From Leifsonia sp. C5G2 (GTDB taxonomy: Bacteria; Actinomycetota; Actinomycetes; Actinomycetales; Microbacteriaceae), in NCBI RefSeq assembly GCF_013359685.1, contig NZ_JABFMV010000002.1:62001-126000 (forward strand): a DNA stretch of 64,000 nucleotides. Direction: 5' to 3'. The stretch's first letter is position 1. Every line of letters starts with the position of its first letter. The notes beneath the pieces were generated by a model. It saw nothing but the letters and a program-made list of their open reading frames with translations. It was not told the DNA's origin and ran no database searches. A program made the position numbers and the translations under genes. Below, piece by piece: positions 9,966-19,794 of the stretch.

Positions 9966-11156
9966 ATGTCTACCACCGCCACCCTAAGCCACGCTCCCCA
10001 GCTGACCATCGGTCCGCTGGCGCTCGACGTGCCCGTGGTCCTCGCGCCCATGGCGGGGATCACCAACACGGCGTTCCGCCGGCTGTGCCGCGAGTTCGGC
10101 GCGGGCCTCTACGTCAGCGAGATGATCACCTCGCGGGCACTGGTGGAGCGCACGCCCGAGTCCCTGCGCCTCATCACTCACCACGAGTCCGAGACGCCGC
10201 GCTCCATCCAGCTCTACGGGGTCGACCCGGTGACCGTGCGCGAGGCCGTGACGATGCTCGTGGCGGAGGACCGCGCCGATCACATCGACCTCAACTTCGG
10301 CTGCCCTGTGCCCAAGGTGACGCGCAAGGGAGGCGGAGCAGCGCTGCCCTGGAAGCTCGGGCTCTTCCGCGAGATCGTCGAGGGCGCCGTGAAGGCGGCC
10401 GGCGACATCCCGCTGACCATCAAGATGCGCAAGGGCATCGACGGCGATCACCTCACCTACCTTGAGGCCGGCCGCATCGCCGAAGGGGCGGGCGTCGCCT
10501 CGATGGCGCTGCACGCGCGCACGGCCGCAGAGTTCTACTCCGGCCACGCCGACTGGTCCGCCATCGCGAAGCTCAAGGAGACCGTGACCTCCACCCCGGT
10601 GCTGGGCAACGGCGACATCTGGTCGGCGGCCGACGCGATCCGCATGGTCGAGGAGACCGGCTGCGACGGCGTGGTCGTCGGGCGCGGCTGCCTCGGGCGC
10701 CCGTGGCTCTTCGGCGACCTGGCGGCGGCGTTCCGCGCGAGAGCCGGCGAGATCACGGCAGAGGAGGCGTCCGCCGCCCAGGCGCATCCGACGCTCGGCC
10801 AGGTCGCCCAGACCTTCCGTCGGCACGCCGAGCTGCTGGTCGAGTTCTTCGACAGCGAGGAGCGCGGCTGCCGCGACATCCGCAAGCACGTCGCCTGGTA
10901 CTTCAAGGGCTACCCGGTCGGCGGCGACCTGCGGGCCAGCCTGGCGACGGTCGACACGCTCGAGCACCTCGACGAGCTCCTGGCGACCCTCGACTGGGAG
11001 CAGGAGTACCCCGGCGAGGCCGCGGAGGGCCAGCGGGGCCGCGCCGGTTCGCCGAAGCGTCCGGCCCTGCCCGACGGCTGGCTGGAGAGCCGCGACCTCG
11101 ACGGCGCTCAGCGTGCCGAGGTCGCCGACGCGGAGGTGCACAACAGTGGTGGATGA
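9966..11156 (+). CDS. dusB: tRNA-dihydrouridine synthase, DusB family
   Basis: 396 residues, TIM-barrel flavoprotein. FMN/active-site motifs: LAPMAGITNTAFRRL near the start, NFGCPVPKVTRKGGGAAL containing the catalytic Cys, and GRGCLGRPWLF near 245. The C-terminal helical domain includes ERGCRDIRKHVAWYFKG. Reduces uridine in the tRNA D-loop using NADPH. Start ATG 9966 gives STTATLSHAPQ; the frame is open upstream but without homology. The last 11 bases overlap dgt. Confidence 0.93.
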   Translation: MSTTATLSHAPQLTIGPLALDVPVVLAPMAGITNTAFRRLCREFGAGLYVSEMITSRALVERTPESLRLITHHESETPRSIQLYGVDPVTVREAVTMLVAEDRADHIDLNFGCPVPKVTRKGGGAALPWKLGLFREIVEGAVKAAGDIPLTIKMRKGIDGDHLTYLEAGRIAEGAGVASMALHARTAAEFYSGHADWSAIAKLKETVTSTPVLGNGDIWSAADAIRMVEETGCDGVVVGRGCLGRPWLFGDLAAAFRARAGEITAEEASAAQAHPTLGQVAQTFRRHAELLVEFFDSEERGCRDIRKHVAWYFKGYPVGGDLRASLATVDTLEHLDELLATLDWEQEYPGEAAEGQRGRAGSPKRPALPDGWLESRDLDGAQRAEVADAEVHNSGG

Positions 11157-12468
11157 CGTGGCGGCGACGACGCGCACGGCGGCTCCTTCGGCGTCCGCCG
11201 GGTCGGCTGCGCCTGCGGCCGAGTCCGGCTCCGGGTACACCGATCACGACCGCGAGCGCTGGCTTCCCGAGCAGCACTCGAACCGCCGGAGCGACTTCGC
11301 CCGCGACCGCGCCCGACTACTGCACTCGAGCGCGCTGCGGCGGCTCGCCGCGAAGACCCAGGTGCTCAGCCCGACGGCCGGCCTCGACTTCGCACGCAAC
11401 CGGCTGACGCACTCGCTCGAGGTCGCGCAGGTGGGCCGTGAGCTCGCCAACAGCCTCGGGCTCGACCCCGACATCGTCGACACGGCGTGCCTCGCGCACG
11501 ACATCGGGCACCCGCCGTTCGGCCACAACGGCGAGCGCGCCCTCAGCGCCTGGGCGGAGGAGATCGGCGGCTTCGAGGGCAACGCCCAGACGCTGCGCCT
11601 GCTGACGCGTCTCGAGCCGAAGGTGTTCGGCCGCGACGGCCGGCTCTACGGTCTCAACCTGACCCGCGCCAGCCTCGATGCGAGCTGCAAGTACCCGTGG
11701 CCGGCGTCGTCCTCGGTGGCCGATCCGAGCGGCCGCGCCAAGTTCGGCTTCTACGCCGACGATCACGCCGTCTTCGAGTGGATGCGGGCAGGCGCTCCCG
11801 ACCGCCAGCGCTGCATCGAGGCCCAGGTGATGGACCTCTCCGACGACATCGCCTACTCCGTCCACGACTTCGAGGACGCGGTGGTGAACGGCTACATCGA
11901 TGTCGCGGCCCTCGGCAGCCGCGTCGACCATGAAGACCTCGTCGAGTCGATGCACGAGTGGGTCGGCGGCGAGGTGAGCCATCAGGAGCTCATCGAGGCC
12001 TTCGACCGCCTCGACAGCATGGACATCTGGCTCGACGGGTGGGACGGCTCCCGCCGCTCGCAGGCGCGCCTGAAGAACCTGACCAGCCAGCTGATCGGAC
12101 GGTTCGCCCACGCGGCCGTGCACGCGACCAAGGAGTCGGCGGGGCGCACCGATCTCATCCGCTTCGGCGCCGATGTCGTGGTCCCGGCCGGCATCCGAGC
12201 CGAGATCGCGGTGCTCAAGGGCATCGTGGCGACGTTCGTCATGTCACGGAACACCCGCCAGCCGATCTACGCGCAGCAGCGGCAGATCCTGACGACGCTC
12301 GCCGACATCCTGTACCAGCGGGGCCCGGCGGAGCTCGACCCGGGTTTCGCCGAGGACTGGCGAACCGCCGGCAGCGACGAGCAGCGCAGGCGCGTGGTGG
12401 TCGACCAGGTCGCCAGCCTGACCGACCAGTCGGCGCTGAGCTGGTACGAGCGACTCGTGCAGCACTGA
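11146..12468 (+). CDS. dgt: Deoxyguanosinetriphosphate triphosphohydrolase-like HD protein
   Basis: About 440 residues. HD-domain metal ligands are visible in RLTHSLEVAQVGREL and CLAHDIGHPPFGHNGE, with the later D in VMDLSDDIAYSVHD. Cleaves dNTPs to the deoxynucleoside and tripolyphosphate, helping to balance dNTP pools. Two consecutive GTG codons (11146, 11149) are the likely start, overlapping the dusB stop; an ATG at 11113 would add eleven residues without family support. Placement between dusB and dnaG is common in Microbacteriaceae. Confidence 0.9.
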   Translation: MVDDVAATTRTAAPSASAGSAAPAAESGSGYTDHDRERWLPEQHSNRRSDFARDRARLLHSSALRRLAAKTQVLSPTAGLDFARNRLTHSLEVAQVGRELANSLGLDPDIVDTACLAHDIGHPPFGHNGERALSAWAEEIGGFEGNAQTLRLLTRLEPKVFGRDGRLYGLNLTRASLDASCKYPWPASSSVADPSGRAKFGFYADDHAVFEWMRAGAPDRQRCIEAQVMDLSDDIAYSVHDFEDAVVNGYIDVAALGSRVDHEDLVESMHEWVGGEVSHQELIEAFDRLDSMDIWLDGWDGSRRSQARLKNLTSQLIGRFAHAAVHATKESAGRTDLIRFGADVVVPAGIRAEIAVLKGIVATFVMSRNTRQPIYAQQRQILTTLADILYQRGPAELDPGFAEDWRTAGSDEQRRRVVVDQVASLTDQSALSWYERLVQH

Positions 12469-12541
12469 GCGACGGCCATGCGGGGTTGAATCCCGCCGCC
12501 GTGTGCAGAATGCTGGAGAGCAAGCCTTCGGGAGGAGACGA

Positions 12542-13756
12542 ATGAGCACCGCACCACCACCGTCGGACGGCGACCGCCCCACTGAGGGCGAATCGGCGGC
12601 GACCCCGGCCGCACCGAAGGCCGCCCGCCCCGCGTCGCGCGCATCCGGCGGCACGGGAGCGGCGCGAACGTCCTCCCGCGCGAGCACCGCCAAGACGGAC
12701 GCCACCACGTCTTCCGGAGCGGCCAAGCCGGCCGCGAGGACCACCCGCACGGCCAAGCCGGCCGCAGGCACGAAGACGCCGGCAGCCGGTACGGCCCCGG
12801 CGGACGGCACCGCGGCACCGGCCGCGAAGAAGCCCGCCACGCGGACTCGACGCACGACTGCGAAGCCGACCCCGATCGCTCCCGAGGGCGAGGCGCCCTC
12901 GATCATGGACGCGACGCTCGGCGCTCGCAATCCGGTGGCGACGAGCCCCGCGTCCGAATCGGGCGAGAGCGACACGTCGAGCTCGCCCGCCGAGCCGCTC
13001 GCCGAGTCCGAATCGGCGCCCGGGCCCGAGACCGAGGCGACCACCAAGCGTCTTCCGACGGCGGAGGAGGTCTACGCGGCACCTGCCCCGACCACCGCGA
13101 CCGCCCGAGTGTCCGACACGAGCCAGGAGACCGCGGTGGACATGACAGAAGCCGCCGACACGGCGAGCACCGTGGGCGAGCCCTCGGCGACGGACGCGAC
13201 CCCGACCCCGGTCGCACCGACCGCCTCCGACAGCGCGACCGCGCCGACCGAGCGCCTCGACGCAGCCGACACCGCCGATACCGAGGCCGACACCGCCGTC
13301 CCGGCGGCCGCACCGGGCGCTGACACGGCCGGTTCTGTTCCCGGACCCGATGCCCACGCCGCCACCTCCGAGCCGACGGACGCCGCCGCGGGCCCGCACG
13401 CGCCGTCCGGGCGTACCGTCCACGACCTCGCCGACCGCCTCGACGACTCCCGTTTCTTCTCGTCGCTGTTCGACTTCACGTTCACCAACTACGTCACGCG
13501 CAAGCTGGCAGGGCCGGTGTACGTCGTCGGTCTCGTCCTGATCGCGCTCGGGGTCGTCGTCGGCTTCGCCAACGCGCTCACCTCGGCCATCGCGACGCAC
13601 GCTCCGATCGGTGCGTTCGTGTTCCTGTTCGGCGTGCTGATCACGCTGGTCGGCGCGATGCTGGCGGTGCTGCTGCTCCGCGTCGGCATCGAGGTGTTCT
13701 GCGCCATCATCGAGATCGCGCAGAACACGCGACGGCGTCGTCCGCCGGGGGAGTAG
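12542..13756 (+). CDS. Ala/Thr/Pro-rich protein with C-terminal DUF4282 membrane domain
   Basis: 404 residues. ATG at 12542 follows a good GGGAGGAG ribosome site; an ATG 39 bases earlier lacks one. Residues 1-290 are a long disordered Ala/Thr/Pro/Glu tract. Residues ~295-400 form DUF4282: the motif FFSSLFDFTFTNYVTRKLAG followed by two membrane helices and a short cytoplasmic tail. Function unknown; the long tail could be a flexible cytoplasmic linker. It sits between dgt and dnaG, on the same strand but with its own ribosome site. Confidence 0.75.
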   Translation: MSTAPPPSDGDRPTEGESAATPAAPKAARPASRASGGTGAARTSSRASTAKTDATTSSGAAKPAARTTRTAKPAAGTKTPAAGTAPADGTAAPAAKKPATRTRRTTAKPTPIAPEGEAPSIMDATLGARNPVATSPASESGESDTSSSPAEPLAESESAPGPETEATTKRLPTAEEVYAAPAPTTATARVSDTSQETAVDMTEAADTASTVGEPSATDATPTPVAPTASDSATAPTERLDAADTADTEADTAVPAAAPGADTAGSVPGPDAHAATSEPTDAAAGPHAPSGRTVHDLADRLDDSRFFSSLFDFTFTNYVTRKLAGPVYVVGLVLIALGVVVGFANALTSAIATHAPIGAFVFLFGVLITLVGAMLAVLLLRVGIEVFCAIIEIAQNTRRRRPPGE

Positions 13757-13800
13757 TCCACAGATTCGGCCGACCCGGCCGGACCGTCGCTGCGGCTCAC

Positions 13801-13812
13801 TAGAATCGAAGC
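13801..13812 (+). promoter_or_regulatory. Putative leaderless promoter of dnaG
   Basis: TAGAAT (13801-13806) ends 6 nt before the dnaG ATG, so transcription would begin at or near the A of the start codon. No Shine-Dalgarno sequence is seen in the 6-nt gap. Confidence 0.5.
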
Positions 13813-15702
13813 ATGGCCGGCCGGATTCGACAGAGCGACATCGAAGAGGTCAAGGCCCGCACCAACATCGGCGATGTGATCGGCGACTACGTCAGTCTCA
13901 AGACGGGCGGTGTCGGCGCGCTGAAAGGCCTGTGCCCGTTCCACGACGAGAAGAGCCCCAGCTTCTACGTCCGTCCGGGCGTCGGGCGCTACCACTGCTT
14001 CGGCTGCGGCGAGGGCGGTGACGTCTACGAGTTCCTGCTCAAGATGGATCACGTCTCCTTCACCGACGCGGTGGAACGGCTCGCGGCGCGGATCGGCTAC
14101 CAGTTGCACTACGAGGAGGGCGGCGGGGGCCCGTCCGAGAGCTCGGGCAACCGGGCGCGCCTGCTCGCGGCGAACGCCGCGGCGGAGGAGTTCTTCCGCG
14201 ATCGCCTCTCCGCCCCCGACGCCGAGCCCGGCCGCCGCTTCCTGGGCGAGCGGGGTTTCGACGCGGCCGCGGCCTCGCATTTCGGCGTCGGCTTCGCCCC
14301 CAAGAGCTGGGACGAGCTGACCAAGCACCTGCGCAGCAAGGGGTTCACGCAGGACGAGCTCGTCGCCGCCGGACTCGTCTCGCAGGGTGACCGCGGGGTG
14401 TACGACCGTTTCCGCGGCCGGCTGATCTGGCCCATCCGCGACGTCACCGGGCAGACCATCGGCTTCGGCGCCCGGCGTCTGCTCGACGACGACAAGGGCC
14501 CGAAGTACCTCAACACCCCCGAGACCGCCGTCTACAAGAAGGCCCAGGTGCTCTACGGGCTCGACCTGGCGAAGCGCGACATCTCCCGCCAGGACCAGGT
14601 GGTGGTCGTCGAGGGCTACACCGACGTGATGGCGTGCCACCTCGCCGGTATCACCACCGCGGTCGCGACGTGCGGCACCTCGTTCGGCGTCGACCACATC
14701 AAGGTGATCCGGCGCGTCATGGGCGACGACAACAGCCAGGGATCCGTCATCTTCACCTTCGATCCGGATGCGGCGGGCCAGAAGGCCGCGGCCCGCGCCT
14801 TCGGCGAGGAGCAGCGGTTCTCGGCGCAGACGTACGTCGCCGTCGGGCCGGAGGGTCTCGACCCGTGCGACCTGCGGCTCGCGAAGGGCGACGACGCGGT
14901 GCGCCGCATGATCGACGCCCGCAAGCCGATGTTCGAGTTCATGATCCGGCAGGTGGTGGAGCGCTTCGACCTCGACTCGGTCGAGGGGCGGGCCGCCGCC
15001 CTGCGGGCCGGCGCCCCGATCGTGGCGACCATCCGCGACCCCGCCTCGCAGAACGGCTACACCCGTGAGCTTGCGCGGCTCTCCGGTGCCGAGCTGCAGG
15101 ACGCGGCGCGTGCGGTCCGCTCGGCGCAGCACAGCGGTGCGCGCGGTGGCGGTCGGGGCGGGGACCAGCGCGACACCGGACGGGCACCGTCCGACCAGCG
15201 GCCCGGTGCCGGGGCGCCCGACGGAAGCGCCGAGCAGCCGCGCCCGCTCGCGCAGGCCGACCTCGCCGACCCGACGCAGCGCACCGAGCGCGAGAGCCTC
15301 ATGGTGCTCCTGCAGCTCCCCGGCGAGGTGGGCGCCGAGCGCGCCGCCCGCGCGGTGCAGGTGCCGTTCGTGAACCCGACCCACGCGGTCGTCCGCGACG
15401 CGATCGCGAGCCAGCTCCCGACGATGACGCAGCCGGGGTGGGTGGATCGGGTGCTCGCCGAGGTCCCGCAGGCGTACGTCCCGACGGTGAACGCCCTCGC
15501 CGTGGCCGCTTTGCCGCAGGGCGGCGATCCGGGCCGGTACGCCCGCTCGATCGTCGACGGGCTGATCGACCGCGACCTGCTGCGCGAGAAGGCCGAGTTG
15601 ACCTCGCGGCTCGGCCGCACGGAGGAACCCGAGCTGCGCCGCCAGATCTCGCTCGCCATGGTCGCCATCGAGACCGAGCGCCGCCGCCTCCGCGGCGAAT
15701 AG
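13813..15702 (+). CDS. dnaG: DNA primase
   Basis: 629 residues. N-terminal CHC2 zinc ribbon with ligands C41, H44, C62 and C65 (LCPFHDEKSP, HCFGCGEGGD); central Toprim catalytic core with VVVVEGYTDVMACHLAG and the DxD-type TFDPDAAGQKAA; C-terminal helicase-binding region after a Gly/Pro-rich linker (about 440-490). Synthesises RNA primers at the replication fork with DnaB. It is transcribed alone, apparently from a leaderless promoter, rather than in an rpsU-dnaG-rpoD operon as in Gammaproteobacteria. Confidence 0.97.
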   Translation: MAGRIRQSDIEEVKARTNIGDVIGDYVSLKTGGVGALKGLCPFHDEKSPSFYVRPGVGRYHCFGCGEGGDVYEFLLKMDHVSFTDAVERLAARIGYQLHYEEGGGGPSESSGNRARLLAANAAAEEFFRDRLSAPDAEPGRRFLGERGFDAAAASHFGVGFAPKSWDELTKHLRSKGFTQDELVAAGLVSQGDRGVYDRFRGRLIWPIRDVTGQTIGFGARRLLDDDKGPKYLNTPETAVYKKAQVLYGLDLAKRDISRQDQVVVVEGYTDVMACHLAGITTAVATCGTSFGVDHIKVIRRVMGDDNSQGSVIFTFDPDAAGQKAAARAFGEEQRFSAQTYVAVGPEGLDPCDLRLAKGDDAVRRMIDARKPMFEFMIRQVVERFDLDSVEGRAAALRAGAPIVATIRDPASQNGYTRELARLSGAELQDAARAVRSAQHSGARGGGRGGDQRDTGRAPSDQRPGAGAPDGSAEQPRPLAQADLADPTQRTERESLMVLLQLPGEVGAERAARAVQVPFVNPTHAVVRDAIASQLPTMTQPGWVDRVLAEVPQAYVPTVNALAVAALPQGGDPGRYARSIVDGLIDRDLLREKAELTSRLGRTEEPELRRQISLAMVAIETERRRLRGE

Positions 15703-15901
15703 CCCGACGCTGCGGATTCCGCTGCCTGAGCCCGCGATGAGCGCTCTTTTGTTGCGTCCGTGTAAAGATCGCGCCCGGATCCGCATCCGAATGCATGCGA
15801 TATGACCATTCCGTGCTAGGAAAGTTCTCACGCGAACGGCGATCCCGCACGCCTGCTGTGACGTCCGACGCGCATCCCACACCAGGAAGAGGTAATCGGA
15901 T

Positions 15902-17530
15902 ATGACATCCGCACACAACGGCGGACGGCGCCTGCTCGCCGTGTCCGCCGCTTTCGCGGCCGCGGCACTGGTGCTCGCCGGCTGCTCCGGAAGCAACAAC
16001 GGCGGAGGCGGTGGCGGCGGCGCCATCACCGTCGGCACCACCGACAAGATCACGTCGATCGACCCCGCCGGCTCGTACGACAACGGCTCGTTCGCCGTCA
16101 TGAACCAGGTCTACCCGTTCCTGCTGAACACCCCGTACGGCAGCCCGGACGTCAAGCCGGACATCGCCGAGAGCGCCGACTTCACGTCGCCGACCGAGTA
16201 CACGGTCAAGCTCAAGCCGGGTCTGAAGTTCGCCAACGGCCACGACCTGACGTCCTCCGACGTGAAGTTCACGTTCGACCGTCAGATCAAGATCAACGAC
16301 CCGAACGGCCCCGCGTCGCTGCTCGCGAACCTCGACAGCGTGTCCACCCCGGACAAGACCACCGTGGTATTCAAGCTCAAGGTGCCGAACGACCAGACCT
16401 TCCCGCAGGTGCTCTCCAGCCCCGCCGGTCCGATCGTCGACGAGCAGGTCTTCAAGGCCGACAAGGTCACCGACGACAAGACCATCGTCGCCGGTCACCC
16501 GTTCGCCGGCCAGTACGACATCTCGAGCTACGACTTCAACAACCTGATCGCGTACAAGGCGTTCGACGGCTACAAGGGCATCCTCGGCAAGCCGGCCACC
16601 GCCAAGGTCAACGTCAAGTACTACGCGGAGTCGTCGAACCTGAAGCTCGACATCCAGAAGAACGCGATCGACGTCGCCTACCGCAGCCTCTCGGCGACCG
16701 ACATCTCGAGCCTCGAGAACAACAACAAGGTCAAGGTCGTGAAGGGACCGGGTGGCGAGACCCGCTACATCGTGTTCAACTTCAACACCCAGCCGTACGG
16801 CGCCACCACGCCGGAGGCCGACGCCAAGAAGGCCCTCGCCGTGCGCCAGGCCGCTGCCGACCTCGTCGACCGCGCCGCCATCGCCGACCAGGTCTACAAG
16901 GGCACCTACACCCCGCTGTACTCGTTCGTCCCGGACGGCCTCACCGGTGCCACCACGGTCCTGAAGGACCTGTACGGCGACGGGAACGGCGGCCCGAGCC
17001 TCGACAAGGCGAAGCAGACCCTTCAGGCGGCGGGCGTCACCACGCCGGTCTCGCTCAACCTCCAGTACAACCCGGACCACTACGGCCCGTCCTCCGGTGA
17101 CGAGTACGCGCTCGTGAAGGAGCAGCTGGAGAACGGCGGCCTGTTCAAGGTGAACCTGCAGTCCACCGAGTGGGTGCAGTACTCCAAGGACCGCACCAAG
17201 GATGTCTACCCGGCCTATCAGCTGGGCTGGTTCCCGGACTACTCCGACGCCGACAACTACCTGTCGCCGTTCTTCATCAAGGACAACTTCCTGGCGAACC
17301 ACTACGACAACGCCGAGGTCCAGGACCTCATCGCGAAGCAGGCGGGCACGACCGACAAGGCCGAGCGCACCAAGCTGATCGAGGAGATCCAGGCCAAGGT
17401 CGGCGCCGACCTGAGCACCCTGCCGCTGCTGCAGGGCTCGCAGATCGCGATCGTCGGCAAGGACGTGAAGGGCGCCGACAAGACGCTCGACGCCTCCTTC
17501 AAGTTCCGCTACGCGGCGCTCTCGAAGTAA
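15902..17530 (+). CDS. Oligopeptide ABC transporter substrate-binding lipoprotein
   Basis: 542 residues. Lipoprotein signal with lipobox LAGC (Cys about residue 27), Gly/Asn-rich linker, then an SBP_bac_5 domain (about 40-535) starting ITVGTTDKITSIDPAG. Captures peptides or similar solutes outside the membrane and delivers them to the two permeases downstream. A strong ribosome site AGGAAGAGG precedes the ATG. A perfect hairpin after the stop should favour higher expression of this gene than of the membrane subunits. The ligand cannot be read from sequence. Confidence 0.92.
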   Translation: MTSAHNGGRRLLAVSAAFAAAALVLAGCSGSNNGGGGGGGAITVGTTDKITSIDPAGSYDNGSFAVMNQVYPFLLNTPYGSPDVKPDIAESADFTSPTEYTVKLKPGLKFANGHDLTSSDVKFTFDRQIKINDPNGPASLLANLDSVSTPDKTTVVFKLKVPNDQTFPQVLSSPAGPIVDEQVFKADKVTDDKTIVAGHPFAGQYDISSYDFNNLIAYKAFDGYKGILGKPATAKVNVKYYAESSNLKLDIQKNAIDVAYRSLSATDISSLENNNKVKVVKGPGGETRYIVFNFNTQPYGATTPEADAKKALAVRQAAADLVDRAAIADQVYKGTYTPLYSFVPDGLTGATTVLKDLYGDGNGGPSLDKAKQTLQAAGVTTPVSLNLQYNPDHYGPSSGDEYALVKEQLENGGLFKVNLQSTEWVQYSKDRTKDVYPAYQLGWFPDYSDADNYLSPFFIKDNFLANHYDNAEVQDLIAKQAGTTDKAERTKLIEEIQAKVGADLSTLPLLQGSQIAIVGKDVKGADKTLDASFKFRYAALSK

Positions 17531-17564
17531 GACGGTTCCCGAGCGCGAGCTCTGAGCCGAACCG

Positions 17565-17597
17565 GGGGGTGGCTCGCTGGATCAGCGAGCCACCCCC
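17565..17597 (+). terminator. Hairpin between binding-protein and permease genes
   Basis: Perfect 15-bp inverted repeat (17565-17579 and 17583-17597, GGGGGTGGCTCGCTG and its complement) around a 3-nt loop, followed by TTCC. It lies 34 bases after the lipoprotein stop. Within an operon it is likely a partial terminator or 3'-end stabiliser that sets subunit stoichiometry. Confidence 0.75.
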
Positions 17598-17624
17598 TTC
17601 CACGAACCAGCACGATTGGCTTCC

Positions 17625-18722
17625 ATGACAGCGACTGTCAGCGCGCCGGATGCGGGCACCGCCCCCGGCCCCGAGCGCACGAAGGCACGGCGACGATCGG
17701 GAGGCGGCCTCGGCCGCTACATCCTGGTCCGCGCCCTCCTCATCATCCCCACCATCTTCATCCTCGTCACCGTCGTCTTCATCCTGATGCGGTCGACCGG
17801 TGACCCCATCACCGCCGCCCTCGGCGGCAAGCTGCCTCCCGCGCAGCTCGCCCAGCGCGTGCACGAGGCCGGCTACGACCGGCCGATCATCGTCCAGTAC
17901 TTCGAGTACCTCGGGCAGCTGCTGCGCGGCGACTTCGGGACGACGTTCACCGACAACCAGCCCGTGACGCAGGTGCTGCTCACGTACGGCGCGGCGACGC
18001 TCGAGCTCGCGTTCTACGCGCTCATCGTCGCGTTCATCGTCGGCATCCCCCTCGGCCTCGTCGCCGCGTACTACCGCGACAAGGCGCAGGATGCGACGCT
18101 CCGGATCATGGCGATCCTGTTCTACGCGACGCCCGTCTTCTTCGTCGGCCTGGTGCTCAAGCTGGTGTTCTCGATCTGGCTCGGCTGGCTGCCCGTCGCA
18201 GGCCGCGCATCCACCGGCTCGGAGCTGGAGATGCAGACGCTCGACAACAAGACCGGCATCTACCTGATCGACGCGTTCCAGACCGGCGACCCCGCCGTCG
18301 TCGGCGACGTGCTGCTGCACGCCATCCTGCCCGGCGTCGCCCTCGGCCTCCTCACCGCCGGTATCTTCCTGCGCCTGGTGCGCACGAACGTCATCGGGAC
18401 GCTGTCGACCGACTACGTCGACGCCGCCCGCTCCCGCGGGGTGAAGGAGTCGCGGCTGCTGCGCAAGCACGCCTACCGCCCGGCGCTCATCCCGATCATC
18501 ACCGTCATCGGCCTGCAGATCGCGCTGCTCCTCGGCGGCGCGGTGCTGACCGAGAGCACGTTCGAGTGGAAGGGCCTCGGCTTCCAGCTGGTGCACTACC
18601 TGCAGGCGCGCGACTTCGTGGCGGTGCAGGGCATGGTCGTCCTCCTCGCGGTGATCGTCACGCTCACCAACTTCGTGGTCGACGTCATCGCGGCCCTGAT
18701 CGACCCGAGAGTGAGGTACTGA
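17625..18722 (+). CDS. Oligopeptide ABC transporter permease, DppB-like
   Basis: About 365 residues. An N-terminal cytoplasmic extension precedes RYILVRALLIIPTIFILVTV (TM1); five further segments follow, with the EAA-type coupling loop DAARSRGVKESRLLRKHAYR near the C-terminus. BPD_transp_1 family. ATG 17625 is chosen, though an in-frame TTG lies 9 bases earlier and no clear ribosome site is visible for either. Forms the membrane channel with the next gene, one base downstream. Confidence 0.88.
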   Translation: MTATVSAPDAGTAPGPERTKARRRSGGGLGRYILVRALLIIPTIFILVTVVFILMRSTGDPITAALGGKLPPAQLAQRVHEAGYDRPIIVQYFEYLGQLLRGDFGTTFTDNQPVTQVLLTYGAATLELAFYALIVAFIVGIPLGLVAAYYRDKAQDATLRIMAILFYATPVFFVGLVLKLVFSIWLGWLPVAGRASTGSELEMQTLDNKTGIYLIDAFQTGDPAVVGDVLLHAILPGVALGLLTAGIFLRLVRTNVIGTLSTDYVDAARSRGVKESRLLRKHAYRPALIPIITVIGLQIALLLGGAVLTESTFEWKGLGFQLVHYLQARDFVAVQGMVVLLAVIVTLTNFVVDVIAALIDPRVRY

Positions 18723-18723
18723 G

Positions 18724-19794
18724 GTGTCGGCAACCGCACTCACCCCGCGCAAGCGCTCCCTCTGGGACCGTCTGCCCATCGTCCACCAGCTCCGTCAGAG
18801 CGTCGGCCTGCAGCGGGCGATGCTCGTCATCGGCCTGGTGCTCACGTTCGTGTTCGTGGTCGTGGCGATCTTCGCGCCACTCATCGCGCCCTACGGCTTC
18901 GCCCAGACTCGGTCGGACGGCACGTCGTTCGGAGCGCAGCAGCCGCCGAGCGCCGCCCACATCTGGGGCACCACCTCCGGCGGGTTCGACGTCTACTCCC
19001 GCGTCATCTGGGGAGCGCAGACGGCGATCCTCGTGATCATCGTCGCGGTCATCCTGTCGATCTTCATCGGCGTGCTGCTCGGCCTCGTGTCCGGCTACTT
19101 CGGCGGCTGGCTCGACCGCGTGCTCGTCGTGATCTGCGACGCGATCTACGCGTTCCCGTCGCTGCTGCTCGCGATCGTCATGGCCATCGCGATCAGCGGC
19201 GGCCAGTCGAGCCTGTGGGGTGGCATCCTGGCGGCCGCGATCTCGATCACGGTCGTCTACATCCCGCAGTACTTCCGGGTGATCCGCTCGGAGGTCGTCC
19301 GGATCAAGTCCGAGGCCTACGTGGAGGCCGCGAAGGTCGTCGGTGCGAGCAACTGGCGCATCATGTTCCGCCACGTTCTCCGCAACTCCACCCGCACCCT
19401 GCCGCTGATCTTCACGCTGAACTCGTCGGAGGCCATCCTGACGCTGGCGGGCCTCGGCTTCCTCGGCTTCGGCATCGAGCCGACCGCTGCGGCCGAGTGG
19501 GGCTTCGACCTGAACAAGGCCACCGACGACGTGACCAGCGGCATCTGGTGGACCGCGATCTACCCCGGCCTCGCGATCGTGCTCTCGGTGCTCGGCATCA
19601 CGCTGGTGGGCGAGAGCCTCAACGACCTGGCCGACCCGCGCCTGCGCGGTCGCCGCCGCGCGGCCGCCGCGTCCGGCGAGGTGGCGGAGACCTCGGTGGT
19701 CCCCGGCGGCACCCTGACCGCGGGCCCCGGAGGGGTCGACGGTCTCGAGGGCGGCGAATCGTTCGACGAGCATGGAATCGAGGTGCGTCCATGA
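18724..19794 (+). CDS. Oligopeptide ABC transporter permease, DppC-like
   Basis: 356 residues from GTG 18724, directly after the first permease stop. Six membrane segments; the EAA loop reads EAYVEAAKVVGASNWRIMFR. The C-terminal ~45 residues are a hydrophilic Ala/Gly-rich tail that is longer than usual. Overlaps the ATPase gene by ATGA. Pairs with the DppB-like subunit. Confidence 0.88.
   Translation: MSATALTPRKRSLWDRLPIVHQLRQSVGLQRAMLVIGLVLTFVFVVVAIFAPLIAPYGFAQTRSDGTSFGAQQPPSAAHIWGTTSGGFDVYSRVIWGAQTAILVIIVAVILSIFIGVLLGLVSGYFGGWLDRVLVVICDAIYAFPSLLLAIVMAIAISGGQSSLWGGILAAAISITVVYIPQYFRVIRSEVVRIKSEAYVEAAKVVGASNWRIMFRHVLRNSTRTLPLIFTLNSSEAILTLAGLGFLGFGIEPTAAAEWGFDLNKATDDVTSGIWWTAIYPGLAIVLSVLGITLVGESLNDLADPRLRGRRRAAAASGEVAETSVVPGGTLTAGPGGVDGLEGGESFDEHGIEVRP

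Noticed and set aside
13489-16101. 870-codon minus-strand frame
   Set aside because: Opposite dnaG and the DUF4282 gene, with no recognisable motif and shadow-type composition.
17565-17597. Operon end after the binding-protein gene
   Set aside because: The permease follows 28 bases later without a visible new promoter, so the hairpin is treated as a partial terminator or stabiliser.
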